Below are positions 41,978 through 51,613 of a stretch of DNA of 64,000 bases, one piece after another (positions within the stretch are counted from its first letter, which is position 1; each line of letters opens with the position of its first letter). The notes below the pieces were generated by a model. It saw nothing but the letters and a program-made list of their open reading frames with translations. It ran no database searches and was not told the DNA's origin. The stretch is taken from positions 62,001-126,000 of the forward strand of contig NZ_JABBYO010000004.1 in assembly GCF_012958305.1 (NCBI RefSeq). Direction: 5' to 3'. Source of the DNA: Tautonia rosea. Its GTDB lineage: Bacteria > Planctomycetota > Planctomycetia > Isosphaerales > Isosphaeraceae. The position numbers and the translations under genes were made by a program.

Positions 41978-44653
41978 ATGCCGATGATGATTCTGCGCTG
42001 GGCGCTTCCACTGGTTCTCGTGTCCTTGACGATTCCCTGGTTTCGCGATGCCCGCGCGAATCAAGACGACGACGCCGGCCGATCGGGGGTGATGGCCCTG
42101 GTCGGGGGGCGATTGTTGACCCAGACCGAGTCAGGGGCGATCGAGGGCACCATCCTCGTGCGCGATGGACGGATCGAGGCCGTTGGCGAGGGGGTCGAGA
42201 TTCCCGAGGGGGCCGAGCGGATTGATGTGTCGGGTCTGACCGTCACGCCGGGACTTATCGACGCGCGCAGCGTGCTCTGGTTGCCGTCAAGCACGCAGCG
42301 AGACGGGGGAAACGACGGGGCGCTGAACATCCTTGACGGTGTCGACCCGTTTGCCGACGACTGGCTCGACGTGGCCCGATCGGGGGTTACGGCGGTGGCC
42401 GTTCAGCCGAGCAACGGGGGACGGCTCGGAGGCCGCGGGGCGGTGCTTCGCGTCGGCCCTGGTGGAACGGTCGAGGAGCTGACGATCAAGGCCGATGCTT
42501 ATGTGCAGGCGACGCTCGGGGTGAGCAGCGCGTCGGGGAACTCGGTGCTCCGTTATCAGCAATTCGAGCAGCTCAAGCGAACTCTCGACAGTGTGAAGCG
42601 TTACAAAGAGGAGTGGGAATCGTACGAGAAGGCCCTTGCCAAGTACAACGAGGCCAAGGAAAAGGCCGCGAAGGCGGAGAACGACCAGGCCAAGAACGAC
42701 GGCGAGACGAAGGAATCGAAGGGCGACGAGTCGAAGGACGACGATGAGTCCGAGGAGGATGAGTCCGACGACTCGGACGAGGACTCGCGTCCTCGACCCG
42801 AAGACGGTGAGGAGGACGAGGACGAAGACGAGGACGAAGGTGAGAAGCCTCCTGCCAAGGAGGAGGGCGAATCAAAGGATGCCGACTCTGAAGCCAAGGA
42901 CAAAGGCCCCCCCAAGAAGCCAGAACGCGATGAGACGAAGGAATTTCTCGTTGGCCTGCTCACGGGGGGCGTGCCGCTTCGGATCGAGGTTCACCGCGAA
43001 GATGATCTGAAAAACGCACTGGCGCTGGCCGAAGCGTTCGGGCTGAAGCTGATCGTTGAGGGCTTGAGCGAGCCGCAATCGACCCGAGACGAGTTGGTCA
43101 AGAAGCGTACGCCGATGGTGCTCGGGCCGATCCTCGAATCGGGGAGCCGGCCGACCTATCGCCGAGGCCGAGACCGTTCCTGGCCGGCCGGGGTTCCGGC
43201 GGAGGACAGTCGATGGGCGATTGGCACCTACAGTGATCGGCCGAGCGATTCCGCCTTGCTTCGCGCCCATGCCGCTGCGGCCGTTGCCCGAGGGGTGCCG
43301 CGCGATCAGGTCTTGCGGGCCTTGACTACCGGAGCGGCCGAGGTGCTCGGCCTGACCGAGGAGTTGGGAACGATCGCCAAGGGGAAACGCGCGGATCTCG
43401 TTGCCTTCGCGGGCGATCCAATTGACCCCTCCACCGCCGTCGCCCTCGTCCTTTCCCGGGGTGAGGTGGTGTATCGCAATGATCAGGTGACGCCAAGGGA
43501 CGATGACCTGGCCACGGTGGTCGATCTCGACCTGCCCGATCGCCTGCCCAGCCGGTTTGTCTTGCAATCACGTCGGCTGCTCGGTGCCGACGGATCGACG
43601 AAGCCGGGAGCGTTGCTGGTCGTCGAGGGGCAAATCAAGGCCAGTGGCGAGACGGTCGAGGCCGAGGATGGGGTTCCGGTCTTCGACGTGGGAGACGCTG
43701 TTGTTTCTCCCGGCTTGCTGACGGCGCACAGCACGCTCGGCCAGGGGCGCGCGGTTGCTGAGTCGGCCGGGGCCGATGCCGGGTTCCTGAGGGCGATCGA
43801 TGCGTTCGATCCGACCGGCCGGACCGTTCGGGAGATGGTGCGTGGTGGAGTGTTGCGGGCCGGCTTCGCCCCGGCATCGGCGAATGTGATCGGCGGGGCC
43901 GTGGGGGCGGTTCGCCTCGGAGCGGATGAGCCGGTCGTCGAGCCCGTCATCGGGATGAATCTCGTGCTCTCCTCGGCGTCGAGAAACCTCGATCGGTTCC
44001 CGGTCAGTTTGCCCGGTCAGCTCGCGCTCATCCGGCAGTTTCTCGGCGTTCGGGAGAAGACCGATCAGGAGGTCCGCCGCTCGCTTGATTATTACCTGAC
44101 CGAGCCGGCCATCGAGCGCCTTGATGCCGTAAGACGCGCGCAGGCCGCTATGCTTCGAGATGGTCAGTGCGGTGCGTTCATCGAGGTAGACGAGGGGACA
44201 GAGGTGGCCTCGGCGCTCGATCTGGCTGAGGAACTGGGACGCTGCGTGGCCCTGGTTGGGCCTGGTGCCCTTGAGGATCAGGCCGATCGGATTGCTCGAC
44301 TGGCGAGCGAAGGGCCGGGTCTGGTGCTGATCGTGCGGCCGATTCCTCCCGGCCCGGAGCAGTTGCGACGTTGGGCGAGCGTTCGCAAGGCGGTGGAGGC
44401 TGGGGCCGGGCTCGCCTTCTCGGCCGAGAGTCCGGAGGAGCTTCGCCTGCTGGCCGCCTCGGCCGTGGCCGCTGGTCTGTCGAGAGACGCTGTGCTTCGT
44501 GCCCTCGTGGTTACTGATCCGACGGCGCTCGACCAACCCGGTTCGTGCTGGGACGAGGGCAGTCCGGCCGATTTCGTGATCTGGGATGACTCGCCGGTCG
44601 ACCTGTCAAGCCGTCCAATGATGGTTGTGGTCGATGGGCGGATCGCTCCATGA
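41978..44653 (+). CDS. Secreted amidohydrolase-fold protein 1, double module, probably inactive
   Basis: An 891-residue protein with a signal peptide (about residues 1-27) and two amidohydrolase-like (COG1228, imidazolonepropionase-like) modules, residues 30-510 and 515-891. Each has the N-terminal beta-sandwich piece (GGRLLTQTESGAIEGTILVR; LQSRRLLGADG) and a C-terminal AxxLGL...GxKADLVAFAGDP-type strand. The metal pair HxH expected after the PGLID strand is lost (DARSVL in module 1, TAHSTL in module 2). An insert of about 110 residues, rich in Lys, Glu, Asp and Ser, lies in module 1 (residues 205-320; 42595-42945). It starts an array of seven such genes. Confidence 0.85.
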   Translation: MPMMILRWALPLVLVSLTIPWFRDARANQDDDAGRSGVMALVGGRLLTQTESGAIEGTILVRDGRIEAVGEGVEIPEGAERIDVSGLTVTPGLIDARSVLWLPSSTQRDGGNDGALNILDGVDPFADDWLDVARSGVTAVAVQPSNGGRLGGRGAVLRVGPGGTVEELTIKADAYVQATLGVSSASGNSVLRYQQFEQLKRTLDSVKRYKEEWESYEKALAKYNEAKEKAAKAENDQAKNDGETKESKGDESKDDDESEEDESDDSDEDSRPRPEDGEEDEDEDEDEGEKPPAKEEGESKDADSEAKDKGPPKKPERDETKEFLVGLLTGGVPLRIEVHREDDLKNALALAEAFGLKLIVEGLSEPQSTRDELVKKRTPMVLGPILESGSRPTYRRGRDRSWPAGVPAEDSRWAIGTYSDRPSDSALLRAHAAAAVARGVPRDQVLRALTTGAAEVLGLTEELGTIAKGKRADLVAFAGDPIDPSTAVALVLSRGEVVYRNDQVTPRDDDLATVVDLDLPDRLPSRFVLQSRRLLGADGSTKPGALLVVEGQIKASGETVEAEDGVPVFDVGDAVVSPGLLTAHSTLGQGRAVAESAGADAGFLRAIDAFDPTGRTVREMVRGGVLRAGFAPASANVIGGAVGAVRLGADEPVVEPVIGMNLVLSSASRNLDRFPVSLPGQLALIRQFLGVREKTDQEVRRSLDYYLTEPAIERLDAVRRAQAAMLRDGQCGAFIEVDEGTEVASALDLAEELGRCVALVGPGALEDQADRIARLASEGPGLVLIVRPIPPGPEQLRRWASVRKAVEAGAGLAFSAESPEELRLLAASAVAAGLSRDAVLRALVVTDPTALDQPGSCWDEGSPADFVIWDDSPVDLSSRPMMVVVDGRIAP

Positions 44654-44697
44654 CACGATGAAGAAAAACCATGTTTGATCGTCTTCAACACATTCGG

Positions 44698-44739
44698 GCA
44701 GGCCAACGCCTGCATCGTCGGACGACAGGCCAGAGCCTG
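44698..44739. repeat. Two copies of the CAGGCCAnnGCCTG palindrome
   Basis: GCAGGCCAACGCCTGC (44698-44713) and CAGGCCAGAGCCTG (44726-44739) lie in the 110-bp spacer after the first array gene. The same core occurs at 3656-3673. Confidence 0.5.
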
Positions 44740-44763
44740 CCCTACCCCGAGTCGAGCCGCACC

Positions 44764-46005
44764 ATGAGCCGATCGCCTCGCAAGAGTATTCTTCGAACAC
44801 GGGTCGTCACGGTCCTGATGCTGGTACTCGTCCCGGTCCTCTCAACGTCTGCGGATGGTGCGGAGGGAGCCATTCTTATCCGGGCGGGCACGGTGGTGAC
44901 CGTCGAGGGAGACACCTTCGAGCCCGGCGCGGTGCTCGTCTCGGACGGGGTGATTGCTGCGGTCGGGGCGTCGCTTGAGGCTCCCGAAGGAGCCGAGGTC
45001 GTCGATCTGGGAGCTGGCACGACCCTCCTTCCCGGCTTCGTGGATGTGGATTTGCCGGGAGGAGTGACCGGGCCTTCGGTTGAGGTGACTCGGGAGATTA
45101 CGCCGAGATTCAACCCCCTGCCGGCGATCGACTGGTCGTCGCGATCGTTCGTCGAAGCCCTGGCCGGCGGCACGACCGCGGGGGCCTTGATTCCGTTGAG
45201 CGAGAACGTCGTGCCGGGAATGGCTCCGGTGATCAAGACGGCCGGCTCGGCTCGGGTCGTCGAGGCCGAGGCAGGGCTGGTGATGACGGTTGCCTCCGAT
45301 CCGGCCTCGCGGAACCGATCGCGGACCCGGCCCGACTCGATTTACGTTCGTCAGCCGACGAACCGGATGGGGGTGGTCGCCATGCTTCGCGAAGCCCTGA
45401 ACCGGGCTTCCCGAGGCGCTGACCCCGACCCGGACACGACGTTGCCGATTGAGGCCGACCCATACGAACCGCTTCGCGAGGTGATCCGCGGTCGGCGACC
45501 GGTGCTGGCGATCAGTCGCACAGATTATGACATCTTGACGGCACTTCGCCTGGCTGGTGAGTTTGGTTTCGCACCGACGATTCTCGGCGGGCACGAAGCC
45601 TACAAGGTGGCCGAGCCACTGGCGGCGAGTGGTGTGCCGGTGGTGCTCGGCCCGCTGCGGATCAATGGAGCGTATGGCCCCGAGCGGACCGAGCTGGCCT
45701 GGAATACGGCCGGAGTCCTGCACGATGCCGGAGTGGCGGTGGCCCTGTCCGGGGGCGATCTGCTGGAGCAGGCCCGGTTCGCCTCGCGGTTCGGCTTGCC
45801 GAAGGACGAGGCCCTGAAGGCGATCACGATCGAGCCGGCAAAGGTGCTCGGCGTCGACGATCGCCTCGGGTCGATCGCGGTGGGAAAGGCGGCCGATCTT
45901 GTCGCTCTGGAGGGCGACCCTTTGGAATTCACGACCCCCGTGCGCTGGGTGATGGTCGACGGCGTCGTCCACTTCCCTCGCCCCGAGCCCTCGCAGGAGG
46001 ACTGA
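44764..46005 (+). CDS. Secreted amidohydrolase-fold protein 2, probably inactive
   Basis: A 413-residue protein with signal peptide (about residues 1-33) and one amidohydrolase module. N-terminal ILIRAGTVVTVEG and PGFVDVDLPG occupy the place of PGxxDxHxH, so the HxH pair is missing. One His remains in LGGHEAYKV. The final metal Asp is replaced near ALSGGDLL. The C-terminal GSIAVGKAADLVALEGDPL strand is normal. The insert site (near residue 215) holds only a short Asp/Pro stretch. It follows array gene 1 by 110 bp and precedes gene 3 by seven bases. The start ATG at 44764 fits the signal peptide. Confidence 0.84.
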   Translation: MSRSPRKSILRTRVVTVLMLVLVPVLSTSADGAEGAILIRAGTVVTVEGDTFEPGAVLVSDGVIAAVGASLEAPEGAEVVDLGAGTTLLPGFVDVDLPGGVTGPSVEVTREITPRFNPLPAIDWSSRSFVEALAGGTTAGALIPLSENVVPGMAPVIKTAGSARVVEAEAGLVMTVASDPASRNRSRTRPDSIYVRQPTNRMGVVAMLREALNRASRGADPDPDTTLPIEADPYEPLREVIRGRRPVLAISRTDYDILTALRLAGEFGFAPTILGGHEAYKVAEPLAASGVPVVLGPLRINGAYGPERTELAWNTAGVLHDAGVAVALSGGDLLEQARFASRFGLPKDEALKAITIEPAKVLGVDDRLGSIAVGKAADLVALEGDPLEFTTPVRWVMVDGVVHFPRPEPSQED

Positions 46006-46012
46006 GCCGATC

Positions 46013-47401
46013 ATGGTGACGATGCAGCGAATCGAAGTGGTCCGATGTGGTTTGGCGCTGGCTCTGGTGATGGCCTTGCTCCCGGTCATGGGAGCCTCGG
46101 CCCAGGAGCAACTGGCGATCAAGGGCGGGCGCATTGTGCCGATTGTCGGCGAGCCGATCGACGACGGCGTGATCCTGATCCGGGACGGCACGATCCAGCA
46201 GATCGGCACGGATCTGGATATCCCGATCGAAGCTCGGGTGATCGACGCAACGGGAATGGTGATCTTACCCGGCTTCGTTGAGCCGCATAGCCCCGAACCG
46301 CTCGTGCAGCCGAATGAGGTGAACCCGAACGTGCCGTTTGTGACGGTGGTCGACGCGGTCGATCCGAACGCGATCTACTTTGAGGAAGCCCGTCGCAACG
46401 GCGTGACCTCTGTCCACGCGATTCCCGGTAACAGCACCATGTTCGGCGGGAAATCGGCCGTGGTGAAGACCTCCGGCACGTTTGCCGAAGACATGGTCTT
46501 GAAGCGCGACGCGGGCTTGAAGCTCTCGCTTCGACCCTCGGGCAGCACCAGCCGGATGAGCCACCTGGCCCGGCTTCGCCGCGAGCTGGATGAGACGAAG
46601 CGCTACATGGCCTCTCTCGATGAGAAGGCCGGGAAGACCAATGACGAAGTGTCTGATGATGCCAAGGCCGATGAGGAGAAGGACGAACCTCAGGCGGCTC
46701 AGGAGGAGGACGAGGAGAAGGCCGATGAGGAGAAGGCCGACGAATCGAGCTCTGACGACACTGCCCCCGACGCCCAGCGCGAGGCGATGGTCCGCCTGCT
46801 TAAAGGGGAGTTGCCCGCATTTCTCTACTGTGAGCAGGCAATGGACGTCCCTCACGCCCTGAAGCTCATCGACGACTACGGCTTGAACGCCACCCTCATC
46901 CTGGGGCGCGACTGTCACAAGGCCGTCGGCCTGCTTGCCGGACGAGACGATCCGGTGATCCTCGACCCGGAATTGGTCTTCTGGGAAACCGACCCGAGGA
47001 CCGACGAGGATGAGCAGATCATTTTGCCTCGGCTGTACCGCGAGGTGGGGGTGCCGATCACCTTTCAGACGTCGGGTTCGTCGTTGTCCTCGGCGACGAC
47101 CCTCGGCCCGAGCCTGCTCTGGTACCAGGCGGCCACGGCGGTCAAGTACGGAATGCCTGTGGAGGAGGCGCTCGAAGCCCTCACCCTGCGGCCGGCCCGA
47201 CTGATCGGTGTCGATTCGTTCGTCGGTTCCATCGAACCGGGCAAGGATGCCGATCTGGTGATCTTCAGCGGTGAACCCCTGAAGCTGGGCACCTGGGTTG
47301 AGACCACGATCATCGACGGCAAGATCGTTTACCGTCGCGAGGATGATTCCCGGATGCGAGCCCTGCTCCAGCCGAACGAGAATTCATCAGAGAAGCCGTA
47401 A
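46013..47401 (+). CDS. Secreted amidohydrolase-fold protein 3, probably inactive
   Basis: A 462-residue protein with signal peptide (about residues 1-32). PGFVEPHSP keeps the first metal His but has Pro at the second. Residues 195-260 form an insert rich in Asp, Glu, Lys and Ala (46595-46790), flanked by the helices LDETKRYMASL and MVRLLKGELPAFL. The C-terminal GSIEPGKDADLVIFSGEPL strand is normal. GGAGG stands before the ATG at 46013, which follows gene 2 by seven bases; an in-frame ATG lies at 46022. Confidence 0.84.
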   Translation: MVTMQRIEVVRCGLALALVMALLPVMGASAQEQLAIKGGRIVPIVGEPIDDGVILIRDGTIQQIGTDLDIPIEARVIDATGMVILPGFVEPHSPEPLVQPNEVNPNVPFVTVVDAVDPNAIYFEEARRNGVTSVHAIPGNSTMFGGKSAVVKTSGTFAEDMVLKRDAGLKLSLRPSGSTSRMSHLARLRRELDETKRYMASLDEKAGKTNDEVSDDAKADEEKDEPQAAQEEDEEKADEEKADESSSDDTAPDAQREAMVRLLKGELPAFLYCEQAMDVPHALKLIDDYGLNATLILGRDCHKAVGLLAGRDDPVILDPELVFWETDPRTDEDEQIILPRLYREVGVPITFQTSGSSLSSATTLGPSLLWYQAATAVKYGMPVEEALEALTLRPARLIGVDSFVGSIEPGKDADLVIFSGEPLKLGTWVETTIIDGKIVYRREDDSRMRALLQPNENSSEKP

Positions 47402-47558
47402 ACGGGTCGAGGGAGCGGTTCAACGCGCACTCTGGCCGGTTGAACCGCGATCAGACGTACGGCCTCTCCTGCCCTTCTCGGTCCCGGACGCGTTTGATCC
47501 ATTCTGGTTGATGTTCTCGAATCAAAACAAACCATCATCGCTTCCGAGTCAACGCACC

Positions 47559-50315
47559 ATGCGCGCACGTCTTCTGCTTCTGGCCCCGATGCTCCTGCTG
47601 TCCGGGCTGCCGGCCACGGCCTCGACCACCGAGGTCGTGGCGTACCGAGCGGCGAGGCTCTGGACCGGAGATGGCCCGCCGATCGTCGACGCGGTGCTCT
47701 TGGTTGCCGACGGCCGGATCATTGAGGTTGGGTCTCGCTCCGACGTGGAGGTGCCTGAAACGGCTCGGCGGGTGAATCTCGGTCCGTCGGCGGTCGTGAT
47801 TCCGGGGCTCGTCGCGGCCGAGTCGGGGCTGGGGGTGGTTTCGGCCGACGACGAACGCGCCCTCACCCCCGGCGTGAGGGCGATTGACGGCTTCGACCCG
47901 TTCGCGGACTTCAACGGCCCCCTCTCGGGAGGTGTGACGACCGTTCATCTCAGCCCCGGCCGCAATCGATTGATGCCCGGTCGAGGGGCCGTGGTCAAGC
48001 TGGCCGGGATTGACCCCGCGGCACGGACGTTGGAGGCCGAGGGGGATCTTCGGATCGTCCTCGCCCCCGACGCCTTGAATCCGCCTCGGATTTATGAGCC
48101 TCCTCCTCGGCTCGTCGCGCGGGACCGGCCAGTTGATCCGACGCAGCCGCAGCTTGCCTCCAGCCTGGCCGGAGCGGTCGCGGGGCTGCGATCGCTGATC
48201 GAAGCCGCGCGGGCCGATCGCCCCGAAGCGGGGACCGACCCCCTGCTCGATCCGCTGGCCGAAGCCCTGGCCGACACGGCTCGCGTGCGGGTGACGGCCC
48301 CCGGAGCGGCCGAAGTTCGAGCGGCGCTCAGTCTGGCTGGAACGTTTGACCTGAAGCTTGTGCTCGTGGGGCCGACCGATCTGCGCCCCTGGCTCGATCG
48401 CCTCGACTCCTGGGGCGAGACCGTGGATGCCGTCGTGCTTGACCCGCGTTCCCGTCCCGGCCGGATTGCCGAGCTTCCCCTGCCCGACCCTGATGCTCCC
48501 GCCCCCCGCGACGCCTGGGACGATGCCGCCGCGTTGGTCGACGCCGGGGTTGCGGTCGCCGTTGTGCCATCGACGGATGACGATCTGAACGAACTGCTCT
48601 TTCTCGCCTCGCAGTTCGCCGCCGGAGGTTTCAGCGACGAACAGGTCCTACGGATGATTACCGCAGCCCCGGCCGAGTTGCTCGGCGTGGGCGACCGGAT
48701 CGGGACGCTCGCTTCGGGCAAGGACGCCGATTTCGTGGTCCTGTCGGCCGACCCGTTTGACCTGCATACCCAGGTCCGCGAGGTCTACGTTTCAGGCCGT
48801 CGCGCCTGGTCGGTTGATGCTGAGCCGAAAGCGATCGTCATTCGAGCCTCGTCTGTGCAATTAGGCGATGGGTCGGAACTTGCCGACGCCTCGATCGTCG
48901 TGCAGGACGGCACGATCCGAGGGGTCGGCCCCGATGTTTCCGCTCCGAGTGATGCCGAGATGATTACCTTTGGCGGCAGTGCCGTGGTGACTCCCGGCCT
49001 GATCGACCTGGCGACCGATCTGGGCCTGGGAGGCCCGTTGTCGGAATCGCCTCGGCCGTCGTCGTCGGTCGTCGGAGGCGGTGGAGACGAAGACGACTCC
49101 TCCGCCGATCAGGGGGGCGGCCCGTCTCGGACAAGTGTGGGACTGGACACGAAGCTTGGCGATCGCCTTGTCGCGGGTGATCCGGCTGTCGAGGTGGCTC
49201 GTCGAGGGGGCATCACCACGGTCCTGACCGGACCCCGAGACCTCTCACCGGCCCCAGTCGTCGCGTTCAAGCTGGGGGATTCCCCCGCCGTGCTTCGAGA
49301 CCCCGTCGCCCTTCGCTTCCGTCTTTCCGGCAACGCGACGGCCTCTGCATCGAGCCTGCGATCGACCCTTCGACGTGCCAAGGCGTATGCCGATTCCTGG
49401 GAGAAATACGCCGCAGACCTTGCCGAATACGAGTCGAAGAAGAAAGACTATGAGGAGGCCAAAGCTCGACTCGACGCCAAGAAACGAGCTGAGGAAGCGC
49501 GAAAGAAGGCGGAGGAGGCTCGAACGAAAACGGAGGACGCAAAATCCAAGGATTCTGAGAAATCCGACGACGAATCCAAGGACGAATCGAAAGAGACACC
49601 CGACTCAAAAGACGACGCTGAGTCCGAGGACAAGGAGAAGGGCGAATCTCGAGAGAAGTCCGAGTCAACCGACGAACCAGAGTCGAAGGACGAGAAAACC
49701 GCCGCCGAAACGGCCGAAGACGAACTGCCCGAGGAACCGAAAGCCCCCAAGAAACCGAACACCGTGGCCTCGCTTGAACCGTATCGTCCGCTGTTTTCCC
49801 GATCGATTCCGGCCCTGGTTGAGGTGGGGCCGCTTGACACGATTCGGGAAGCGCTGAAACTCTTTTATGAGGAATTTTCGCTCAAAACCGTCTTGATCGG
49901 GGCTGACGATGCCTTCCGCGACCCTGGCGTGCTGGCTGACGCGGAGGTGCCGGCCGTGATTGGTCCGGACCTGATCCGCCGGGTCGATCGCGAGACGGTG
50001 AACCTTGCCCAGGTGCTCGCGACACGGGGAGTTCCCTTCGGTTTCCAGTCGCAGGCCGGCAGCGGGTCAGCAACCCTGCCGAGAGCCGTTCGCTACGCGG
50101 TTCGGTTGGGCCTGGGTACGGGAGACGCGCTTTCGGGACTGTCCTCGTCGCCAGCGGTGTTCCTGGGCCTGGAGGATCGCATCGGCACGATCGCCCCCGG
50201 ACGGGATGCTGACCTGGTGGTCTGGAGCGGCCCTCCGTTCTCTCCCGCCAGTCGTGTACTTGCCGTAATGATCGACGGCTCATGGGTATATTTTTCTCGG
50301 GAGGACGAACGTTGA
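47559..50315 (+). CDS. Secreted amidohydrolase-fold protein 4, double module, probably inactive
   Basis: A 918-residue protein with signal peptide (about residues 1-20) and two amidohydrolase modules, about 22-430 and 435-918. Neither has the HxH pair: PGLVAAESG in module 1 and PGLIDLATD in module 2. Module 2 contains a 130-residue insert rich in Lys, Glu, Ser and Asp (about residues 605-735; 49375-49770) with an alanine/glutamate coiled-coil start. The C-terminal SPxxGLxDRIGTIAPGRDADLVVW strand is normal. The start is set at 47559, where the signal peptide begins (an in-frame ATG exists at 47511). Its TGA overlaps the ATG of gene 5 by one base (TGATG). Confidence 0.84.
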   Translation: MRARLLLLAPMLLLSGLPATASTTEVVAYRAARLWTGDGPPIVDAVLLVADGRIIEVGSRSDVEVPETARRVNLGPSAVVIPGLVAAESGLGVVSADDERALTPGVRAIDGFDPFADFNGPLSGGVTTVHLSPGRNRLMPGRGAVVKLAGIDPAARTLEAEGDLRIVLAPDALNPPRIYEPPPRLVARDRPVDPTQPQLASSLAGAVAGLRSLIEAARADRPEAGTDPLLDPLAEALADTARVRVTAPGAAEVRAALSLAGTFDLKLVLVGPTDLRPWLDRLDSWGETVDAVVLDPRSRPGRIAELPLPDPDAPAPRDAWDDAAALVDAGVAVAVVPSTDDDLNELLFLASQFAAGGFSDEQVLRMITAAPAELLGVGDRIGTLASGKDADFVVLSADPFDLHTQVREVYVSGRRAWSVDAEPKAIVIRASSVQLGDGSELADASIVVQDGTIRGVGPDVSAPSDAEMITFGGSAVVTPGLIDLATDLGLGGPLSESPRPSSSVVGGGGDEDDSSADQGGGPSRTSVGLDTKLGDRLVAGDPAVEVARRGGITTVLTGPRDLSPAPVVAFKLGDSPAVLRDPVALRFRLSGNATASASSLRSTLRRAKAYADSWEKYAADLAEYESKKKDYEEAKARLDAKKRAEEARKKAEEARTKTEDAKSKDSEKSDDESKDESKETPDSKDDAESEDKEKGESREKSESTDEPESKDEKTAAETAEDELPEEPKAPKKPNTVASLEPYRPLFSRSIPALVEVGPLDTIREALKLFYEEFSLKTVLIGADDAFRDPGVLADAEVPAVIGPDLIRRVDRETVNLAQVLATRGVPFGFQSQAGSGSATLPRAVRYAVRLGLGTGDALSGLSSSPAVFLGLEDRIGTIAPGRDADLVVWSGPPFSPASRVLAVMIDGSWVYFSREDER

Positions 50316-51559
50316 TGATCCCCTTCGTGCCACTTGCCCCGATCGTCATCGCCCTGCTCGTTGCCGCCAGTCCCATTGCTGCCGAGGAACCCGAAGGGCG
50401 CGGCCTGGCGGTGTTTGCCGGAAAGGTCATTACCTGCGCTGGAGATCCGATTGTTGATGGAACCGTTCTGGTCCGCGACGGCAAGATCGAGGCGGTTGGG
50501 CCTCGGTCCGAGATTGAGGTGCCCGAGGGCTACGAGGTCATCGACTGCGGCGACAAGTTCGTCATGCCCGGTCTGGTCGAGGTTCACTGCCACATCGGCG
50601 GTTCGGGCGACCTGAACGAGATGGTGTATCAGACGAATCCCGACCTCCGCACGCTCGATCAGGTTATTCCCCACAACGAGGCCCTGAAAGTCGGCATTGC
50701 GGGGGGCGTGACCACCGTCTGCTACATTCCCGGCAGCGGCACGAACATGGGAGGGTTCGGGGCGATTCTCAAGGCCGGTCCCGGATCGCTTGAAGAGGTG
50801 CTCGTGCGATTTCCTGGTGTCTTGAAGATCGCTCAGTGGGGCAATCCCGAACGGCGTGACGGGACCCTCGGCTCCGGTCGGATGGGCATGAACTGGATCA
50901 TCCGTGACCAACTCGAAGAAGGTCGCCAGTACGTTCAAGCCTGGGACGAATATGACGCCGGCCGGCGCGCGGAACCCCCGGAGATCGACTTGCGGCTCGA
51001 AAACTTCAAGCCCCTGTTTCGTCGCGAGATTCCTGTGCTTGTTCATACGCAGGGATATCAAGGAATCCAGGCGACTCTGGAAATGCTGCACGACTCGATG
51101 GAGCTGAAGGTCGTGATCGGTCACGGGACGTTTGAGGGGTACTTGATCTCCGAGGAGATCCAGAAGCGGGAGATTCCCGTGATGGCCGGCCCCCGTGGGT
51201 TTCGGTTCGATCCCGACGATGGCCAGATTCACGGAATTGTTGCCGAGTACAGCCAACGGGGTATTCGTTTTCTCGGTGTGAACACCGATTCCCCGGTGAT
51301 TCCCCAGGAAGACCTCGCGTACCAGGCCGCGATGGCCGTTCGCTACGGCTGGAATGAGGAAGACGCCATTCGGGGGATCACCATCGAACCGGCCAAGGCC
51401 CTGATGATCGACGATCGTGTCGGCTCGATCGAACCAGGAAAAGATGCCGATCTCGTGATCTGCACCGGCTCAATCCTCGACCCACGCAACTATGTGACCC
51501 AGGTGATGATCGAGGGTCGCGTGATCTATGACATCACCAAGGACCGCCGCCGCTATTGA
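50315..51559 (+). CDS. Secreted amidohydrolase with intact metal site (array gene 5)
   Basis: A 414-residue protein with signal peptide (about residues 1-23) and one complete amidohydrolase module. It is the only member of the array with all metal ligands: His91 and His93 in VEVHCHIG, His244 in LVHTQG, His270 in VIGHGT and Asp325 in VNTDSP. The insert site that is expanded in its neighbours has only about 25 residues here (near 205-230). It resembles COG1228 hydrolases, but the substrate is unknown. Start: TGATG overlap with gene 4, GGGAGG upstream. It should be the active enzyme of the cluster and is probably exported. Confidence 0.88.
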   Translation: MIPFVPLAPIVIALLVAASPIAAEEPEGRGLAVFAGKVITCAGDPIVDGTVLVRDGKIEAVGPRSEIEVPEGYEVIDCGDKFVMPGLVEVHCHIGGSGDLNEMVYQTNPDLRTLDQVIPHNEALKVGIAGGVTTVCYIPGSGTNMGGFGAILKAGPGSLEEVLVRFPGVLKIAQWGNPERRDGTLGSGRMGMNWIIRDQLEEGRQYVQAWDEYDAGRRAEPPEIDLRLENFKPLFRREIPVLVHTQGYQGIQATLEMLHDSMELKVVIGHGTFEGYLISEEIQKREIPVMAGPRGFRFDPDDGQIHGIVAEYSQRGIRFLGVNTDSPVIPQEDLAYQAAMAVRYGWNEEDAIRGITIEPAKALMIDDRVGSIEPGKDADLVICTGSILDPRNYVTQVMIEGRVIYDITKDRRRY

Positions 51560-51613
51560 TCGCGCTCGACGATTGCGATCTTCCCGATTCACTCGCCTTC
51601 GGAGCCCCGAGTC

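Noticed and set aside
42600-42945. Lys/Glu/Asp-rich stretch as a sequencing or assembly artefact
   Set aside because: Similar inserts occur at the same fold position in neighbouring genes and the frame continues cleanly on both sides.
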